Of a stretch of DNA of 64,000 nucleotides, positions 25,838 through 37,302 are shown one piece after another. The notes beneath the pieces are model-generated. The model searched no databases. It was given only the letters and a program-made list of their open reading frames with translations, and had not been told where the DNA came from. This DNA is from Mangrovitalea sediminis. Lineage in GTDB: Bacteria; Pseudomonadota; Gammaproteobacteria; Pseudomonadales; Oleiphilaceae. The position numbers and the translations under genes were made by a program. The stretch covers positions 310,001 through 374,000 of the forward strand of contig NZ_NTLB01000001.1 of the NCBI RefSeq assembly GCF_002514725.1, read 5' to 3'. Positions within the stretch are counted from its first letter, which is position 1. The number at the start of each line of letters is the position of its first letter.

Positions 25838-27211
25838 TCAACCAGCCATCATGCCCGCCATAGTGGAGATATCAGCGCTATTTCCCACCAGCTCGTCGAA
25901 GGCTTCGGCCACTTTGGCCTCATCCAACCCGAGGCTGGCCATCAACGTGTCATCGACAGCTTGTCGCGGTCCCAATGCCACACCACGATCCGTCAACAAC
26001 TGACGGGCCAGCAGGAGGATTTTCGCATAAACCGCGTGCGGCCCCTCATAGGCCGGGTTTTTCTGATGACGCAGCGCCACCACCACCTCCTCGGGCATTG
26101 CCCAGACATCCATCAGCTGGCTGCCGATTTGCTCCCGGGTGATCCCCAGCAGGAAGTGTTCGACATATTTCGTGTCGATATGCTGGTTCGCCTCGACATA
26201 ACGGCAGATCAACGAGAAGTATGGCGGGAACACGTGAGCGAGCACCAGGTAGCCGAAGTTGTGCAGCAGGCCCGCGAGGTAGCTGAGACCAAACGCCGGT
26301 CGCCGGTCACGCGGCATCAGCCCTGTCAGGATACCTGCCGACTGCGCCATCCAGATCGCCTGAGGCCAATAGTCCATCAAGCCTTCCGGTGCATCCTGGG
26401 GCTGTTTCAGGGTTCGCCCCAAGGCCAACCCCATAGCCAGGTTCATGACCAGATCGAATCCCAGCACACGGACGATGGCATCGTTCACCGAACGTACGCG
26501 CCCCGGCGCCGCATAAAACGAAGACGACGCCCAACTCACCACCTGCGCCGCCAGGCTGGGATCGCTCTCGACGATATCGGCCAGATCGCCGACACCGGCG
26601 TTCGGGTTAACCCGCAGGTGAATGATCTTCTGAGCGGTTTCCGGCAGCGGCGGCAGCTCCAGCGTATCTTCCAGACGCTGCTTGATCCGCAGCTTGGTAA
26701 AACGACGCAGCGCTTCCTCGAATTGCTCCTGGTCGCGATCCGGTTCCGAATCGTTCACTTCGACCCGGGACAAGGGCACAGACACCTGGAAACTGCGGGC
26801 GTCCGGCGCCAACCGGAGAAAATCCTTTACCGATATCGACAGCCATTGGTCGGGATAACCGGATTCGATCAGCAGGTCGTTCCCCCCGAGGTCGATATCG
26901 CTATCCAAGATCGTCGGCAGCCCCGTAAGACTCGGCACTGCAGGAAGCTGAAGCATCTGGAAGCGTGTCAGCAACTGCTGGACATCACTCCGCGGCAAGG
27001 CCCTCAACTCCCTAGCCTGCAACTTGTTCAAACGATCAATGTCGAGCAGGTGCGCTGCAGGAAAAACAACCTGTTGCCGCCCTTGGTCGTCGGCCAGCAC
27101 GACCATCTTCAGGATGGTCTCCAGAGGCTTTTTTGCGGCGTCAAACACGCGCGGCTCGACCGGCGGCGACAAAGCGCCAAACACCTGCATTAATGCGCCA
27201 GGTACACTCAT
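25838..27211 (-). CDS. Aminoacyl-tRNA deacylase-like (YbaK) plus HDOD domain protein
   Basis: The 457-residue protein joins an N-terminal YbaK/ProX-like region (about residues 1-150, with VVLADDQGRQQVVFPAAHLLDI) to an HDOD domain (about 190-400: LPPLPETAQKIIHLRVNPNA, IVESDPSLAAQVVSWASSSF, LLHNFGYLVLAHVFPP). In the HDOD part the classical HD is HN (LLHNFG), so phosphohydrolase activity is doubtful. HDOD proteins mostly act as signalling scaffolds. The start at 27211 has a GGGGGA site with short spacing. It is transcribed in the same direction as recG but 193 bp away. Confidence 0.82.
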   Translation of the reverse strand: MSVPGALMQVFGALSPPVEPRVFDAAKKPLETILKMVVLADDQGRQQVVFPAAHLLDIDRLNKLQARELRALPRSDVQQLLTRFQMLQLPAVPSLTGLPTILDSDIDLGGNDLLIESGYPDQWLSISVKDFLRLAPDARSFQVSVPLSRVEVNDSEPDRDQEQFEEALRRFTKLRIKQRLEDTLELPPLPETAQKIIHLRVNPNAGVGDLADIVESDPSLAAQVVSWASSSFYAAPGRVRSVNDAIVRVLGFDLVMNLAMGLALGRTLKQPQDAPEGLMDYWPQAIWMAQSAGILTGLMPRDRRPAFGLSYLAGLLHNFGYLVLAHVFPPYFSLICRYVEANQHIDTKYVEHFLLGITREQIGSQLMDVWAMPEEVVVALRHQKNPAYEGPHAVYAKILLLARQLLTDRGVALGPRQAVDDTLMASLGLDEAKVAEAFDELVGNSADISTMAGMMAG

Positions 27212-27404
27212 AAATCCCCCAGAAAAACACTCGATAGTCGACAGTTACCCACTGCTCATCTGGCCTGCCCTTTATATTAGTGCCGTACCCGACCGATTGG
27301 CGCGCCCTTCGAAACACGCTCTCCGATTGTAAAAGACCCTCTGCCGGATAGGTTACTGCGCGTATCTTATCAAAACCCGGGTCGCTAAACCCTTACACTT
27401 AGGC

Positions 27405-29474
27405 TTACACTTCCCCGTAACGCAACCGCTGCCCCAGCCATCGCCGGACCAAGGCTTCTGTGCGCGGCTCATCGTCCATCAGTGAAGGCGCCCGCTCGCG
27501 TATGACCTCGATCCATCCCTTATCGCGCTCAAAATCAGCGAGACGAAACTGCAGCATTCCTGTTTGGCGGGTTCCCAATACCTCGCCGGGGCCGCGAATC
27601 TCGAGGTCCTTTTCCGCGATGACAAAGCCGTCCTGACTATCCCGCAAAACCTGCAGCCGAGCCCGCCCATTCTCCGAAAGTGGCGGGTGATACAGCAGCA
27701 CACAAAAACTCGCGGTATGGCCGCGACCCACTCGCCCCCGTAACTGGTGAAGCTGGGCAAGCCCCAACCGCTCCGGGTTCTCGATGATGATCAGGGAGGC
27801 ATTGGGCACGTCGACCCCCACCTCAATCACAGTGGTGGCAACCAGCAGATCCAGAACACCGTTCTTGAAGCCCTCCATCACTGCAGCTTTTTCCGCCGGT
27901 TTCAGGCGCCCGTGGACCAGACCGACCTTGAGGTCAGGCAGCCATTCCGATAACTGGGACGCGGTCACTTCCGCCGCCTGGCATTGCAGCGCCTCGGACT
28001 CTTCGATCAACGTACAGACCCAGTAAGCCTGCCGGCCTTCGCGACAGGCCCGACGAACCCGTTCGATCACTTCCTCGCGACGACTGTCGGAAACAGCGAT
28101 GGTCTCGATTGGTTGGCGTCCCGGTGGAAGTTCGTCGATAACAGAGGTATCCAGGTCCGCGTAGGCACTCATGGCCAGGGTCCGGGGAATCGGGGTTGCC
28201 GTCATGATCAGCTGGTGCGGCACGGCCCCGGCTTCTCCCTTATCCCGCAGCGCCAGCCGCTGATGAACCCCAAACCGATGCTGCTCATCGATGATGGCCA
28301 GACCCAGGCGGCGGAAACGAACATCGTCCTGGAACAGCGCGTGCGTGCCGATGACGACCTGGGCATCGCCTGCAACCTGCGCCAACGCCGCCTCGCGAGC
28401 CTTTCCCTTGGTCCGCCCGGAAAGCCAGGTCACCCGTATTCCGAGTGGTTCCAGCCACTGGCAGAAACTCTGGTAGTGCTGCTCGGCAAGGATCTCCGTC
28501 GGCGCCATCAACGCCACCTGGGCACCCGCCGTTACGCATTGCAGCGCCGCCAGCGCGGCAACCACGGTCTTTCCTGACCCGACATCGCCCTGTACCAGAC
28601 GCAGCATGGGGCGGGAGCGGGACAGGTCCTGACGGATATCCTCCGATACACGTTGCTGAGCCCTTGTCAGTTGAAACGGCAACTGATCGAGAAACGGCTC
28701 CACCAGCTCGCCGGACAGACCGAGCGGTAAAGCCCGCCGCAGCTGGATTTGCCGACGTAGACGAAGCAGGCTCAGGTGGTGCGCCAGCAGCTCCTCCATA
28801 ATCAGCCGCTGCTGTGCTGGATGCCTTCCCTCCATCAGGCGTACGGGGTCGGCATTGACCGGCGGGGCATGGATCAGGCGCACCGCCCGATTGATTTCCG
28901 GCAACTGGAAATCCGCCAGCCAATCATCGGGCAACCATTCCCGAATCGGATAACGATCCAGATATTCCAGCGCCTGGCGACAGAGCATTCTGATCCGGGT
29001 CTGTTGGATACCCTCGGTGACAGGGTACACGGGCGTCAGCGTCTCGGTCTCGCCCGGGCGCAAGGCTTCGGGGTCCACCTGATATTCAGGATGGTACATC
29101 TCAAAACCGGCGCGGCCTGGACGCACTTCACCATAACAGCGAACGCGCTTTCCCGGTTCGAGCTGTTTCTTCTGGGCGGCGTTGAAATGGAAGAAGCGCA
29201 GGACCAGAAAACCGCTCTGATCACGCAATGTCACCTGCAGGCTGCGGCGACGCCCCATGACGATATCCGAGGCGGCGACCTCCCCTTCCACGACACCGCT
29301 ATCGCCAATACGCAGTGAGCCGATCGGCAGAATGCGCGAACGATCCTCATAGCGGTGGGGAAGATGAAATAACAGATCCTGCAGCGTATGGATATCGAGA
29401 TGCGCCAAACGCTGCGCCAGCGCGGCACCCACACCACGCAGCACACCGACTTCGAGATCATCCAGTGCAGCCAT
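27405..29474 (-). CDS. recG: ATP-dependent DNA helicase RecG
   Basis: The 689-residue helicase remodels stalled replication forks and Holliday junctions. The wedge domain occupies the first ~170 residues (RYEDRSRILPIGSLRIGD). Walker A is GDVGSGKT, the DEQH box is IIDEQHRFGVHQR, the TAT motif is LIMTATPIPRTLAMS, and motif VI is QLRGRVGRGHTASFCVL. The C-terminal TRG region is RQTGMLQFRLADFERDKGW. Length matches the family. It follows oxyR by 21 bp and so is likely cotranscribed with it. Confidence 0.97.
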   Translation of the reverse strand: MAALDDLEVGVLRGVGAALAQRLAHLDIHTLQDLLFHLPHRYEDRSRILPIGSLRIGDSGVVEGEVAASDIVMGRRRSLQVTLRDQSGFLVLRFFHFNAAQKKQLEPGKRVRCYGEVRPGRAGFEMYHPEYQVDPEALRPGETETLTPVYPVTEGIQQTRIRMLCRQALEYLDRYPIREWLPDDWLADFQLPEINRAVRLIHAPPVNADPVRLMEGRHPAQQRLIMEELLAHHLSLLRLRRQIQLRRALPLGLSGELVEPFLDQLPFQLTRAQQRVSEDIRQDLSRSRPMLRLVQGDVGSGKTVVAALAALQCVTAGAQVALMAPTEILAEQHYQSFCQWLEPLGIRVTWLSGRTKGKAREAALAQVAGDAQVVIGTHALFQDDVRFRRLGLAIIDEQHRFGVHQRLALRDKGEAGAVPHQLIMTATPIPRTLAMSAYADLDTSVIDELPPGRQPIETIAVSDSRREEVIERVRRACREGRQAYWVCTLIEESEALQCQAAEVTASQLSEWLPDLKVGLVHGRLKPAEKAAVMEGFKNGVLDLLVATTVIEVGVDVPNASLIIIENPERLGLAQLHQLRGRVGRGHTASFCVLLYHPPLSENGRARLQVLRDSQDGFVIAEKDLEIRGPGEVLGTRQTGMLQFRLADFERDKGWIEVIRERAPSLMDDEPRTEALVRRWLGQRLRYGEV

Positions 29475-29495
29475 CGGTAATCCGGCCAGGCGGAA

Positions 29496-30470
29496 TCAGG
29501 CTGAAGCGGCGGACGCCAGCGCTTTAGCGCTGTCGCTGCCCACCGTTTCCATCAGGCGGCACTGATTGGCCGCCAGGGAAAGAACATCGATCGCCTTTGG
29601 CCGGGGAAAAGTGACCCGCCACGCAAGTGCCACCGTCCGGTAGGGAACCGGCGCCACGAACGGCCGGACCTCCAGCAAATGTTCCCGATACTGCACCGCG
29701 TTGGCCGCCGACATGGGCAATACCGTGATGCCCAGTCCAGAGGCCACCATGTGACGGATGGTCTCCAGGGAACTGCCTTCCGTGATCAGCGCGCCGCTGC
29801 GGGGTTGTTCGTTCCCCTTGACGTTAAGGGTGTTGAGCAACGCGGGACAGGATTCCAGGACCTGATCACGGAAACAATGCCCCGGCCCCAGCATCAGGAG
29901 CTGGTCCTGCAACAGCTGCTCGCTGCGGATATGGTCGAATTTGGTAAGCGGGTGACCGCCCGGCAGCAGCACCACGAAGGGTTCATCATAAAGCGGCAAG
30001 GTGACGACTTCGGGCTCGTCGAAGGGCAACGCGATAATGATGGCATCCAGCTCCGAATGCCTCAGTCGCTCACGCAGCACAGCGGTATAACCTTCCTCGA
30101 TGAACAATGGCATCTCTGGTGCGGCACGGCGCAGTTCCGGCAACAGATGCGGAAAAAGGTAAGGACCGATGGTGTAGATGGCGCCCACGCGCAGCGGTGA
30201 ATTCAGCTGATTTTTGCCGTCCTGGGCAAGATCGCGAATAACCCCCACCTGATCGAGCACCCGCTGCGACTGCTCGATAATACGCAGTCCGGTTTCCGTC
30301 ACACGGATATGGCTCTTGCTGCGCTCGAACAAGGCAACGCCCAATTCGTCCTCAAGCTTTTTAACCGCGACGCTGAGCGTCGGCTGGCTGACGTGACAGC
30401 GCTCGGCGGCACGGCCGAAATGTTTCTCCTGCGCCAGGGTGACGATATAACGGAGCTCGGTCAGCGTCAT
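29496..30470 (-). CDS. oxyR: Hydrogen-peroxide-sensing LysR regulator OxyR
   Basis: The 324-residue LysR-type regulator has the N-terminal helix-turn-helix MTLTELRYIVTLAQEKHFGRA (first 20 residues MTLTELRYIVTLAQEKHFGR) and SQPTLSVAVKKLEDELGVAL. The redox pair is present as GHCFRDQVLESC: two cysteines nine residues apart, exactly as OxyR Cys199/Cys208. On oxidation it activates catalase, peroxiredoxin and related genes. The ATG at 30470 has a GGAGAA site; the frame to 30605 is upstream extension. Partner gene recG follows, a common gammaproteobacterial arrangement. It is divergent from the SDR gene. Confidence 0.95.
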   Translation of the reverse strand: MTLTELRYIVTLAQEKHFGRAAERCHVSQPTLSVAVKKLEDELGVALFERSKSHIRVTETGLRIIEQSQRVLDQVGVIRDLAQDGKNQLNSPLRVGAIYTIGPYLFPHLLPELRRAAPEMPLFIEEGYTAVLRERLRHSELDAIIIALPFDEPEVVTLPLYDEPFVVLLPGGHPLTKFDHIRSEQLLQDQLLMLGPGHCFRDQVLESCPALLNTLNVKGNEQPRSGALITEGSSLETIRHMVASGLGITVLPMSAANAVQYREHLLEVRPFVAPVPYRTVALAWRVTFPRPKAIDVLSLAANQCRLMETVGSDSAKALASAASA

Positions 30471-30543
30471 GGTATTCTCCCACCGGTGAGGCCCAACTCT
30501 GGGCATCGTATGAACTGCGGTAAAAGCATAAGGACAGGACCCC

Positions 30544-31461
30544 ATGAGCGCAACGCAAAGCCCTCGCATACTGCTCGCCGGCTGTGGCGCGCTGGGCACG
30601 GCCATTGCCCGGCGTCTCAGTGCGTTCGCAGACGTCTGGGGGCTGCGTCGTCATGCAGATCTCATCCCTGCGCCTATCCATCCTTTGCAGGCAGACCTGG
30701 GGGACAGGACATCGCTGGCGGCCGTCCTACCCGACGCCCTGGATTTCGCGATCTACTGCGTCACACCGTCGCAGATGGACGACGCCGGCTACAAGCGCGC
30801 CTACATCGACGGCCTGGACAACCTGTTGACCCTACTGGAATCCCGGCCCACCCCGCCGCGCCGCGTTTTTTTTATCTCCAGCACTGGAGTCTACCATCAG
30901 AATGACGATGAGTGGATCGACGAGGAGAGTCCGACGGAACCGGCCCGGTTTAGCGGCCAGCGGCTGCTGGAGGCAGAGCAGCGTCTCAAGCAGAGTCCGA
31001 TCGCTGGCACCAGCATCCGCTTCTCCGGTATCTACGGACCGGACCGGACCCGCTTTCTGCGCATGGTACAGGAGGGCCGTCTGGCACCTCGCGCCGACAG
31101 CCCCTTTACCAACCGTATCCATGAAGAAGACTGTGCGGGCATCCTGCACCATCTGGTGATGACCAACTGGGAGGGTGTGGAGCTGGCAGACTGCTATATC
31201 GGAAGCGACGACGAACCTTGCCGCCTGAGCGACATCATCACCTGGATACGGTCACATGCCGACTGCGCTGCCGAGCAGCCAGGCGCCGGGGACGGTGCAC
31301 GTCGCGCCGGCAGCAAGCGCTGCAACAACGCCCGCCTGAAAGCCAGCGGCTACCATTTCCTCTACCCGACCTACCGCGAAGGATACGGCGCCATCATCGA
31401 TTCGGGGACTCTCGCCGCAGCGCCATCCCCGCAAGTGCCGCTCCAATCCGATCCCGTTTAA
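30544..31461 (+). CDS. NAD(P)-binding SDR/epimerase-like protein (YeeZ-like)
   Basis: The 305-residue Rossmann-fold protein begins with the dinucleotide motif [17 protein letters not shown] and has the extended-SDR pattern [14 protein letters not shown] with [11 protein letters not shown]. It resembles E. coli YeeZ and epimerase-like oxidoreductases. The catalytic YxxxK motif is not clear, so it may bind NAD(P) without typical SDR chemistry. It starts 74 bp from oxyR on the opposite strand, and its stop overlaps the ridA stop by 4 bp (TTAA). Confidence 0.82.
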   Translation: MSATQSPRILLAGCGALGTAIARRLSAFADVWGLRRHADLIPAPIHPLQADLGDRTSLAAVLPDALDFAIYCVTPSQMDDAGYKRAYIDGLDNLLTLLESRPTPPRRVFFISSTGVYHQNDDEWIDEESPTEPARFSGQRLLEAEQRLKQSPIAGTSIRFSGIYGPDRTRFLRMVQEGRLAPRADSPFTNRIHEEDCAGILHHLVMTNWEGVELADCYIGSDDEPCRLSDIITWIRSHADCAAEQPGAGDGARRAGSKRCNNARLKASGYHFLYPTYREGYGAIIDSGTLAAAPSPQVPLQSDPV

Positions 31462-31844
31462 CTCAGGACCATAATGGCGTCCATCTCCACCTCGGCACCT
31501 TTGGGCAGTGCCGCAACACCGATCGCAGCACGGGCCGGATACGGGGACTGGAAGTAGGTCGCCATCACTTCATTGACCGTGGCGAAGTTGGCCATGTCCG
31601 TCAGGTAGATATTGAGCTTGACGATATCCTGCAAGGTCCCGCCAGAGGCTTCGCAGACAGCGCTCAGGTTGTCGAAGACCTGACGCACGTTGGCCGCGAA
31701 ATCCCCTGCGACCATTTCCATGGTGGCCGGCACCAGGGGAATCTGACCGGACAGGTAAACGGTATCTCCTGCCTTGACGGCCTGTGAATAGGTACCGATC
31801 GCTTTGGGGGCTTTTTCAGTCTGGATAACGGACTTGTTGGTCAT
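31458..31844 (-). CDS. ridA: Enamine/imine deaminase RidA
   Basis: The 128-residue protein has the YjgF/RidA signature [19 protein letters not shown], the conserved Arg in [20 protein letters not shown] and the C-terminal EMDAIMVLS. RidA hydrolyses reactive enamines such as 2-aminoacrylate that arise in amino-acid metabolism. It is encoded downstream of spoT by 92 bp on the same strand, as in many gammaproteobacteria. The ATG at 31844 matches the family start; a longer frame to 31940 overlaps spoT. Confidence 0.95.
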   Translation of the reverse strand: MTNKSVIQTEKAPKAIGTYSQAVKAGDTVYLSGQIPLVPATMEMVAGDFAANVRQVFDNLSAVCEASGGTLQDIVKLNIYLTDMANFATVNEVMATYFQSPYPARAAIGVAALPKGAEVEMDAIMVLS

Positions 31845-31936
31845 AGCGCCACGCAGGCTCCTGTCTTTTCTGAATAGGTGCGGATTCAATCGATCCGGGC
31901 TAAAAGGTCGATAGTCGCCGGGAAGCGACGCCCCAG

Positions 31937-34072
31937 TCAATGACGAACGCGGGAAATATTGGTGACAGCGCGAATATTGCGGATGCGGCGCATGACTCGC
32001 GCCAGGTGTTTACGCCCCTGGACCTGAACAACCAGACTGATGCTGCTGAGATGGGCGTCCTGCTCCTCGACACCGATACGCTCGATGTTGCCGTCCGCCA
32101 GCGTTACCGCGTTGGCCAGCTCCGCGATGACACCACGCTGACGCTCCAGTTCGACACGGAGTTCCACCGAGAACTCACTGGTAATGTCCTTGGCCCAGCT
32201 CAGATGCACGAGGCGGTGGTTGTCGTCCGGATGCAGGCGGATCTTGTCGCAGCTTTCTGAGTGAATCACCATACCGGTGCCTGAATCCATCAGGCCGACG
32301 ATGGGATCGCCCGGGATCGGTTTGCAACAGGTCGCAAACCGCAACAATAGCCCCTCGGAGCCATGAATCGTCACAGTCCCCGCCTCGGCGCCCTTGCCGA
32401 ACTCCAGAGTATTGTCGCTAGCCGCCACATCCGTGTCGCCGGGCAACAGTTGGCGGGCCACGATGTAGGCCATCCGGCTTCCCAGACCGATTTCAGCCAG
32501 CAGGTCGTCGAACGTCGACACCTGGTTATGACTGATGACACGCTGAATCCGCTCCGGGCTGACGTCGGAAAGCTTGATGCTGAAACCATTGAGGGACTTT
32601 TTCAGCAGTGTACGGCCCAGTTCGACCGATTCTGTCCGTCGCTGATGCTTGAGGTAGTGGCGAATACTGCTCTTGGCTTTACCGGTCATGACAAAATTGA
32701 GCCAGGCCGGATTGGGGCGGGCACCGGGCGCGGTAATGATCTCGACCGTCTGACCGCTTTGTAACGGGACACTCAGCGACGCAAGATTGCGATTGACACG
32801 ACAGGCGACACAGGCATTACCAATGTCCGTGTGAATGGCGTAGGCAAAGTCCACCGGCGTCGCACCGGCCGGCATTTCAAGAATCTTGCCTCGCGGCGTA
32901 AACACATAGATCTCGTCGGGAAACAGGTCGACCTTGACGTGCTCGATAAACTCCAGCGAGTCGTCCGCCCGCTCGCGCATTTCCATCAAACCGCGCACCC
33001 AGCGATCGACGCGCTGCTGATTGGCCTGACTGACACTTGAATCCTCACTCTTATACAGCCAATGCGCCGCGATCCCGTTATTGGCGATCTGCTCCATCTC
33101 CTCAGTGCGGATCTGGATCTCGATATTCACGTGCATCCCGAACAGCGTGGTATGCAGGGACTGATAGCCATTCGCCTTGGGCATGGCGATGTAGTCCTTG
33201 AAACGACCGGGCAACGGCTTGTAAATGCTGTGTACGGCACCAAGGATTCGATAACAGTCATCGACGCTGTCCGTGATGATACGGAACGCATAGACATCCA
33301 TAATTTCATGGAAGGGTTTGTGCTTGAACTTCATCTTGTTGTAGATGGAGTTCAGGTGCTTTTCCCGCCCCAGGATCCGCCCCGGCAAGCCACGCTCCGC
33401 CAGTCGCTCTTCCAGGCGCCCCTGGATTTCCTCGATGATCTCGCGATGGCTACCCCGCAGCGTCTCAACCGCTTTGCGGATATAACGCGAACGCATGGGA
33501 TAGAGGGCACTGAATCCCAGATCCTCCAATTCCACGCAAAGGCTGTGCATCCCCAACCGATTGGCAATGGGCGCGTAGATATCGAGAGTTTCAGTCGCAA
33601 TACGGTGGCGCTTCTCATAGTTCAGCGGCCCCAACGTACGCATGTTGTGCAGGCGGTCGGCCAGTTTCACCAGGATGACGCGGATATCCCGCGCCATCGC
33701 CAACGTCATTTTCTGGAAATTCTCGGCCTGCGCTTCTGCCCGGGTACGGAATTCGATCTGGGTCAGCTTGCTGACGCCGTCAACCAATTCCGCCACAGCC
33801 TCACCGAACTGCTCGTTCAGTGCCTCCTTTGGAATACCGGTGTCTTCGATGACATCGTGCAGCATCGCCGCCATCAGGCTTTGATGGTCGAGGTGGAGGT
33901 CTGCCAGAATCGTGGCTACAGCCAGCGGATGGGTGACATAGGGCTCGCCGCTGCGCCGAAACTGCCCTTCATGGGCCTGTTCGGCATAGAAATAGGCACG
34001 ACGCACCTGGTTGATGCGAGCATCATCCATATAGTCATGCAGGCGTTCGGCTAGCGCTTCTATCGTCGACAC
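31937..34072 (-). CDS. spoT: Bifunctional (p)ppGpp synthetase/hydrolase SpoT
   Basis: The 711-residue enzyme makes and degrades the stringent-response alarmone. The HD hydrolase domain is intact ([17 protein letters not shown]). The synthetase domain has [20 protein letters not shown] and [20 protein letters not shown] ([19 protein letters not shown]-like [20 protein letters not shown], first 20 residues) and ACT ([20 protein letters not shown]) follow. The GTG at 34072 has an AGAGGTGG site and matches the usual length; the frame to 34144 adds unrelated sequence. It sits in the conserved yicC-gmk-rpoZ-spoT order. Confidence 0.96.
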   Translation of the reverse strand: MSTIEALAERLHDYMDDARINQVRRAYFYAEQAHEGQFRRSGEPYVTHPLAVATILADLHLDHQSLMAAMLHDVIEDTGIPKEALNEQFGEAVAELVDGVSKLTQIEFRTRAEAQAENFQKMTLAMARDIRVILVKLADRLHNMRTLGPLNYEKRHRIATETLDIYAPIANRLGMHSLCVELEDLGFSALYPMRSRYIRKAVETLRGSHREIIEEIQGRLEERLAERGLPGRILGREKHLNSIYNKMKFKHKPFHEIMDVYAFRIITDSVDDCYRILGAVHSIYKPLPGRFKDYIAMPKANGYQSLHTTLFGMHVNIEIQIRTEEMEQIANNGIAAHWLYKSEDSSVSQANQQRVDRWVRGLMEMRERADDSLEFIEHVKVDLFPDEIYVFTPRGKILEMPAGATPVDFAYAIHTDIGNACVACRVNRNLASLSVPLQSGQTVEIITAPGARPNPAWLNFVMTGKAKSSIRHYLKHQRRTESVELGRTLLKKSLNGFSIKLSDVSPERIQRVISHNQVSTFDDLLAEIGLGSRMAYIVARQLLPGDTDVAASDNTLEFGKGAEAGTVTIHGSEGLLLRFATCCKPIPGDPIVGLMDSGTGMVIHSESCDKIRLHPDDNHRLVHLSWAKDITSEFSVELRVELERQRGVIAELANAVTLADGNIERIGVEEQDAHLSSISLVVQVQGRKHLARVMRRIRNIRAVTNISRVRH

Positions 34073-34273
34073 GTATCCACCTCTGGAGGGTGCTTCCTGC
34101 GCACACTCGTCATCTTGTGACCGGGCGCAACCACCCAATTTCAATACTATACAGGGTTCACTATAAAAGCGGTGGCGGCAAATTCAAGGAGGCTATAAGG
34201 GTAATAGCCATAAGTGGTAATACCTGAGCAGAAGCGACTACCTGCAGGCGAAGGCCTTAAGAATCCGGCCCAC

Positions 34274-34306
34274 AAAAAAAGCGCCGCGATCAGAGACCGG
34301 GGCGCC
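34274..34306 (-). terminator. Terminator between rpoZ and spoT
   Basis: On the minus strand, GGCGCC...GGCGC is followed by seven T residues, just downstream of rpoZ. It probably ends part of the gmk-rpoZ transcript ahead of spoT. Confidence 0.65.
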
Positions 34307-34332
34307 TTTGCGACGTGTGACAAAAGGCCCTG

Positions 34333-34545
34333 TCAGCCCTCATCGTCCTCGTCGAGAATACTTTTATCGATCTTGCCGAGAGCGATCTCCCGCAGCGCAA
34401 TAACCGTCGGCTTGTCGTTCTCCTCCGGCACCATCGGATCGCGGCCCCGGTTGGCTATCTGACGTGCGCGGCGCGAAGCCACCATGACCAGTTGGAAACG
34501 GTTATCCACCATATCCAGACAATCTTCAACCGTAACTCGTGCCAT
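34333..34545 (-). CDS. rpoZ: RNA polymerase omega subunit
   Basis: The 70-residue protein matches omega: [20 protein letters not shown], the helix [12 protein letters not shown] and [19 protein letters not shown]. It helps assemble RNA polymerase and contributes to one ppGpp-binding site. It is shorter than E. coli omega (91 residues) because the poorly conserved C-terminal tail is cut to DEDDEG. It lies between gmk and spoT as in most gammaproteobacteria. Confidence 0.96.
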   Translation of the reverse strand: MARVTVEDCLDMVDNRFQLVMVASRRARQIANRGRDPMVPEENDKPTVIALREIALGKIDKSILDEDDEG

Positions 34546-34665
34546 GATAACCTCGTTATTCAGTCGACCTATTTACACATAATGTCCTGCGCCCAAGACT
34601 CGATAACATGAGCCTTTGCGGACCGCGAATTCTAACCAAAAGCTGACGAACTGTACAGCGCCCGA

Positions 34666-35334
<669 letters not shown>

Positions 35335-35405
35335 TTAAGCCCGCCATTGTAACCGGAACGAGGGCGGGAATCCGCCCTTTGACGGTGCAGAACGATACAC
35401 CCCAT

Positions 35406-36272
35406 CTATTCGATGTTCTGGACCTGCTCCCGCATCTGCTCGATCAACACTTTCAACTCCACCGCCACCTTTGTCACATCGGCATCGATAGACTTGCTGC
35501 TGAGCGTATTGGCCTCGCGGTTGAGTTCCTGCATCAGGAAATCGAGACGCCGACCGATGGACTCATCACGATCGAGCGCCTCCCGGATTTCCTTGATATG
35601 CGCATCAAGGCGGTCCATCTCCTCGGCGACGTCGCATTTCTGCGCGAGCAGCACCATTTCCTGGGTCAGCCTGTCGCTCTCGAGTTCGACGCGAGCATCC
35701 TCAAAGCGTTGCCGCAACTGCACCTGCTGCCTCTCTAGCAGTTCAGGCATGCGCTGACGCACGACTCCCACCAACTCATTCATACGATCCAGGCGTTCGT
35801 CGAACAGGGGGCGCAAACGTCCGCCCTCACGCTCCCGCACGGAAACCACTTCACGGAGCGTGGCCTGCATCAGCGCACGCGCGGCTTCCTTCACCGGCTC
35901 CATATCGAATTCGGCGTTTTCCAACACCCCTGGCCAACGCAGAATATCGAGGGCATTGATATGTGCAGGGTTATCGAGCATACGGTTGATGAGGTTAGCG
36001 GCCTCATTGACTTGTTCAGCCATCACCTGATTGATCGAGAGCGTCCCACCGGCACCTTCAGTGAGCTGCAGACGCATGCCGATATCGACCTTGCCACGTC
36101 GCAACTGGTCCCGAACCAGGTCGCGCATCGTGACCTCCAGATCCCGCAGCGATTCCGGCAAACGGAACTGAGGCTCCAGATAGCGATGATTCACGGTCCT
36201 CACTTCGCAGGTGAGCGATCCCCATTCCGCCTGAGTTTCCTGGCGGGCAAAAGCCGTCATACTTCTGATCAT
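35406..36272 (-). CDS. yicC: YicC family endoribonuclease
   Basis: The 288-residue protein begins MIRSMTAFARQETQAEWGSL and has the RTVNHRYLEPQFRLPESLR motif, both characteristic of YicC (COG1561). E. coli YicC has been reported as an endoribonuclease that acts with PNPase on the small RNA RyhB. The C-terminal DUF1732 domain is seen in RLDFLMQELNREANTLSSKS. The ATG at 36272 has a GAGGAGT site. It is first in the yicC-gmk-rpoZ order and divergent from rph. Confidence 0.93.
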   Translation of the reverse strand: MIRSMTAFARQETQAEWGSLTCEVRTVNHRYLEPQFRLPESLRDLEVTMRDLVRDQLRRGKVDIGMRLQLTEGAGGTLSINQVMAEQVNEAANLINRMLDNPAHINALDILRWPGVLENAEFDMEPVKEAARALMQATLREVVSVREREGGRLRPLFDERLDRMNELVGVVRQRMPELLERQQVQLRQRFEDARVELESDRLTQEMVLLAQKCDVAEEMDRLDAHIKEIREALDRDESIGRRLDFLMQELNREANTLSSKSIDADVTKVAVELKVLIEQMREQVQNIE

Positions 36273-36528
36273 CAACACTCCTCTACCCGGACTCTCGCCG
36301 GACACTTCAATTCGATCTGGCACACGACATCGGTGAGCCCGAAACATTCAAACGCCTCGCGGCCCGGATGGGCATTGAGGTCTTCGATAGCCACGACTGT
36401 ATCATCTTCACTCCCATGGAGGCATCCGATCCATGGAGCCACAGCAAGAGCCACGCGCCGGAGAAGCATGCCTACAGGCTCGTGCTACAATGCGAGCCCA
36501 TTCAGATTTAAGGCAAGAGACAGTACCC

Positions 36529-37248
36529 ATGATGAGACCCAGCGGACGCACACCGGAACAGACTCGCGATATCCGTATCACGCGCCATTACACCCGGCAC
36601 GCGGAAGGTTCCGTTCTCGTCGAATTCGGCGACACCCGGGTTCTTTGCACCGCCACGGTTGAGACCGGCATTCCCCGCTTCCTGAAAGGAACCGGCCAAG
36701 GCTGGATCACCGCCGAATACGGCATGCTACCGCGCTCGACCGGTCAGCGCATGGGCCGCGAAGCCGCGCGCGGCAAGCAGGGCGGACGCACCGTTGAAAT
36801 CCAGCGTCTGATCGGCCGTTCCTTGCGCGCCGCCGTCGACCTCAAAGCGCTTGGCGAACACAGCATCACCGTGGACTGCGACGTCATTCAAGCCGATGGC
36901 GGCACCCGTACCGCCTCCATTACCGGGGGCTGCGTGGCCCTGGTCGACGCACTAAACCATATGGTGAAGGCAAAAATGATCCCCCGCAATCCACTGCTGC
37001 AAATGGTGGCGGCGATCTCCGTTGGCGTCTATGAAGGTGCGCCGGTACTGGACCTGGATTATCCGGAAGATTCCGCGGCCGAGACAGACATGAACGTTGT
37101 CATGACCGACAAGGGCGGCTTCATCGAAGTTCAGGGTACAGCGGAAGGCGCGCCCTTCGAGAGAGACCATCTCGATGCCATGCTAGCACTGGCTGGCCGC
37201 GGCATCGATCAACTTTTCAGCATCCAGAAAGCAGCACTGGAAGGCTGA
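36529..37248 (+). CDS. rph: Ribonuclease PH
   Basis: The 239-residue phosphorolytic exonuclease matures tRNA 3' ends. It has the RNase PH core: [59 protein letters not shown] and [20 protein letters not shown], the latter carrying the catalytic Asp region. The ATG at 36529 follows an AAGAGA purine tract; the longer frame to 36433 overlaps poorly conserved sequence. A TACAAT at 36486 could be its -10 box. Its convergent neighbour is crc, separated by a bidirectional terminator. Confidence 0.96.
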   Translation: MMRPSGRTPEQTRDIRITRHYTRHAEGSVLVEFGDTRVLCTATVETGIPRFLKGTGQGWITAEYGMLPRSTGQRMGREAARGKQGGRTVEIQRLIGRSLRAAVDLKALGEHSITVDCDVIQADGGTRTASITGGCVALVDALNHMVKAKMIPRNPLLQMVAAISVGVYEGAPVLDLDYPEDSAAETDMNVVMTDKGGFIEVQGTAEGAPFERDHLDAMLALAGRGIDQLFSIQKAALEG

Positions 37249-37258
37249 AACTGACCAC

Positions 37259-37289
37259 AAAAAAAGGCCGCCCTTGGGCGGCCTTTTTT
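37259..37289. terminator. Bidirectional terminator between rph and crc
   Basis: AAAAAAAGGCCGCCC-TT-GGGCGGCCTTTTTT serves both convergent genes. Confidence 0.92.
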
Positions 37290-37302
37290 CATCCGGCATC
37301 CT

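Noticed and set aside
25823-27193. 456-residue plus-strand open frame opposite the HDOD gene
   Set aside because: Nearly the same span as the HDOD gene on the other strand, with low-complexity H/Q/R content and no recognisable domain; the HDOD frame has clear motifs.
33062-34054. 330-residue plus-strand frame inside spoT
   Set aside because: Antisense shadow; spoT motifs (HD, synthetase, TGS, ACT) are unambiguous on the minus strand.
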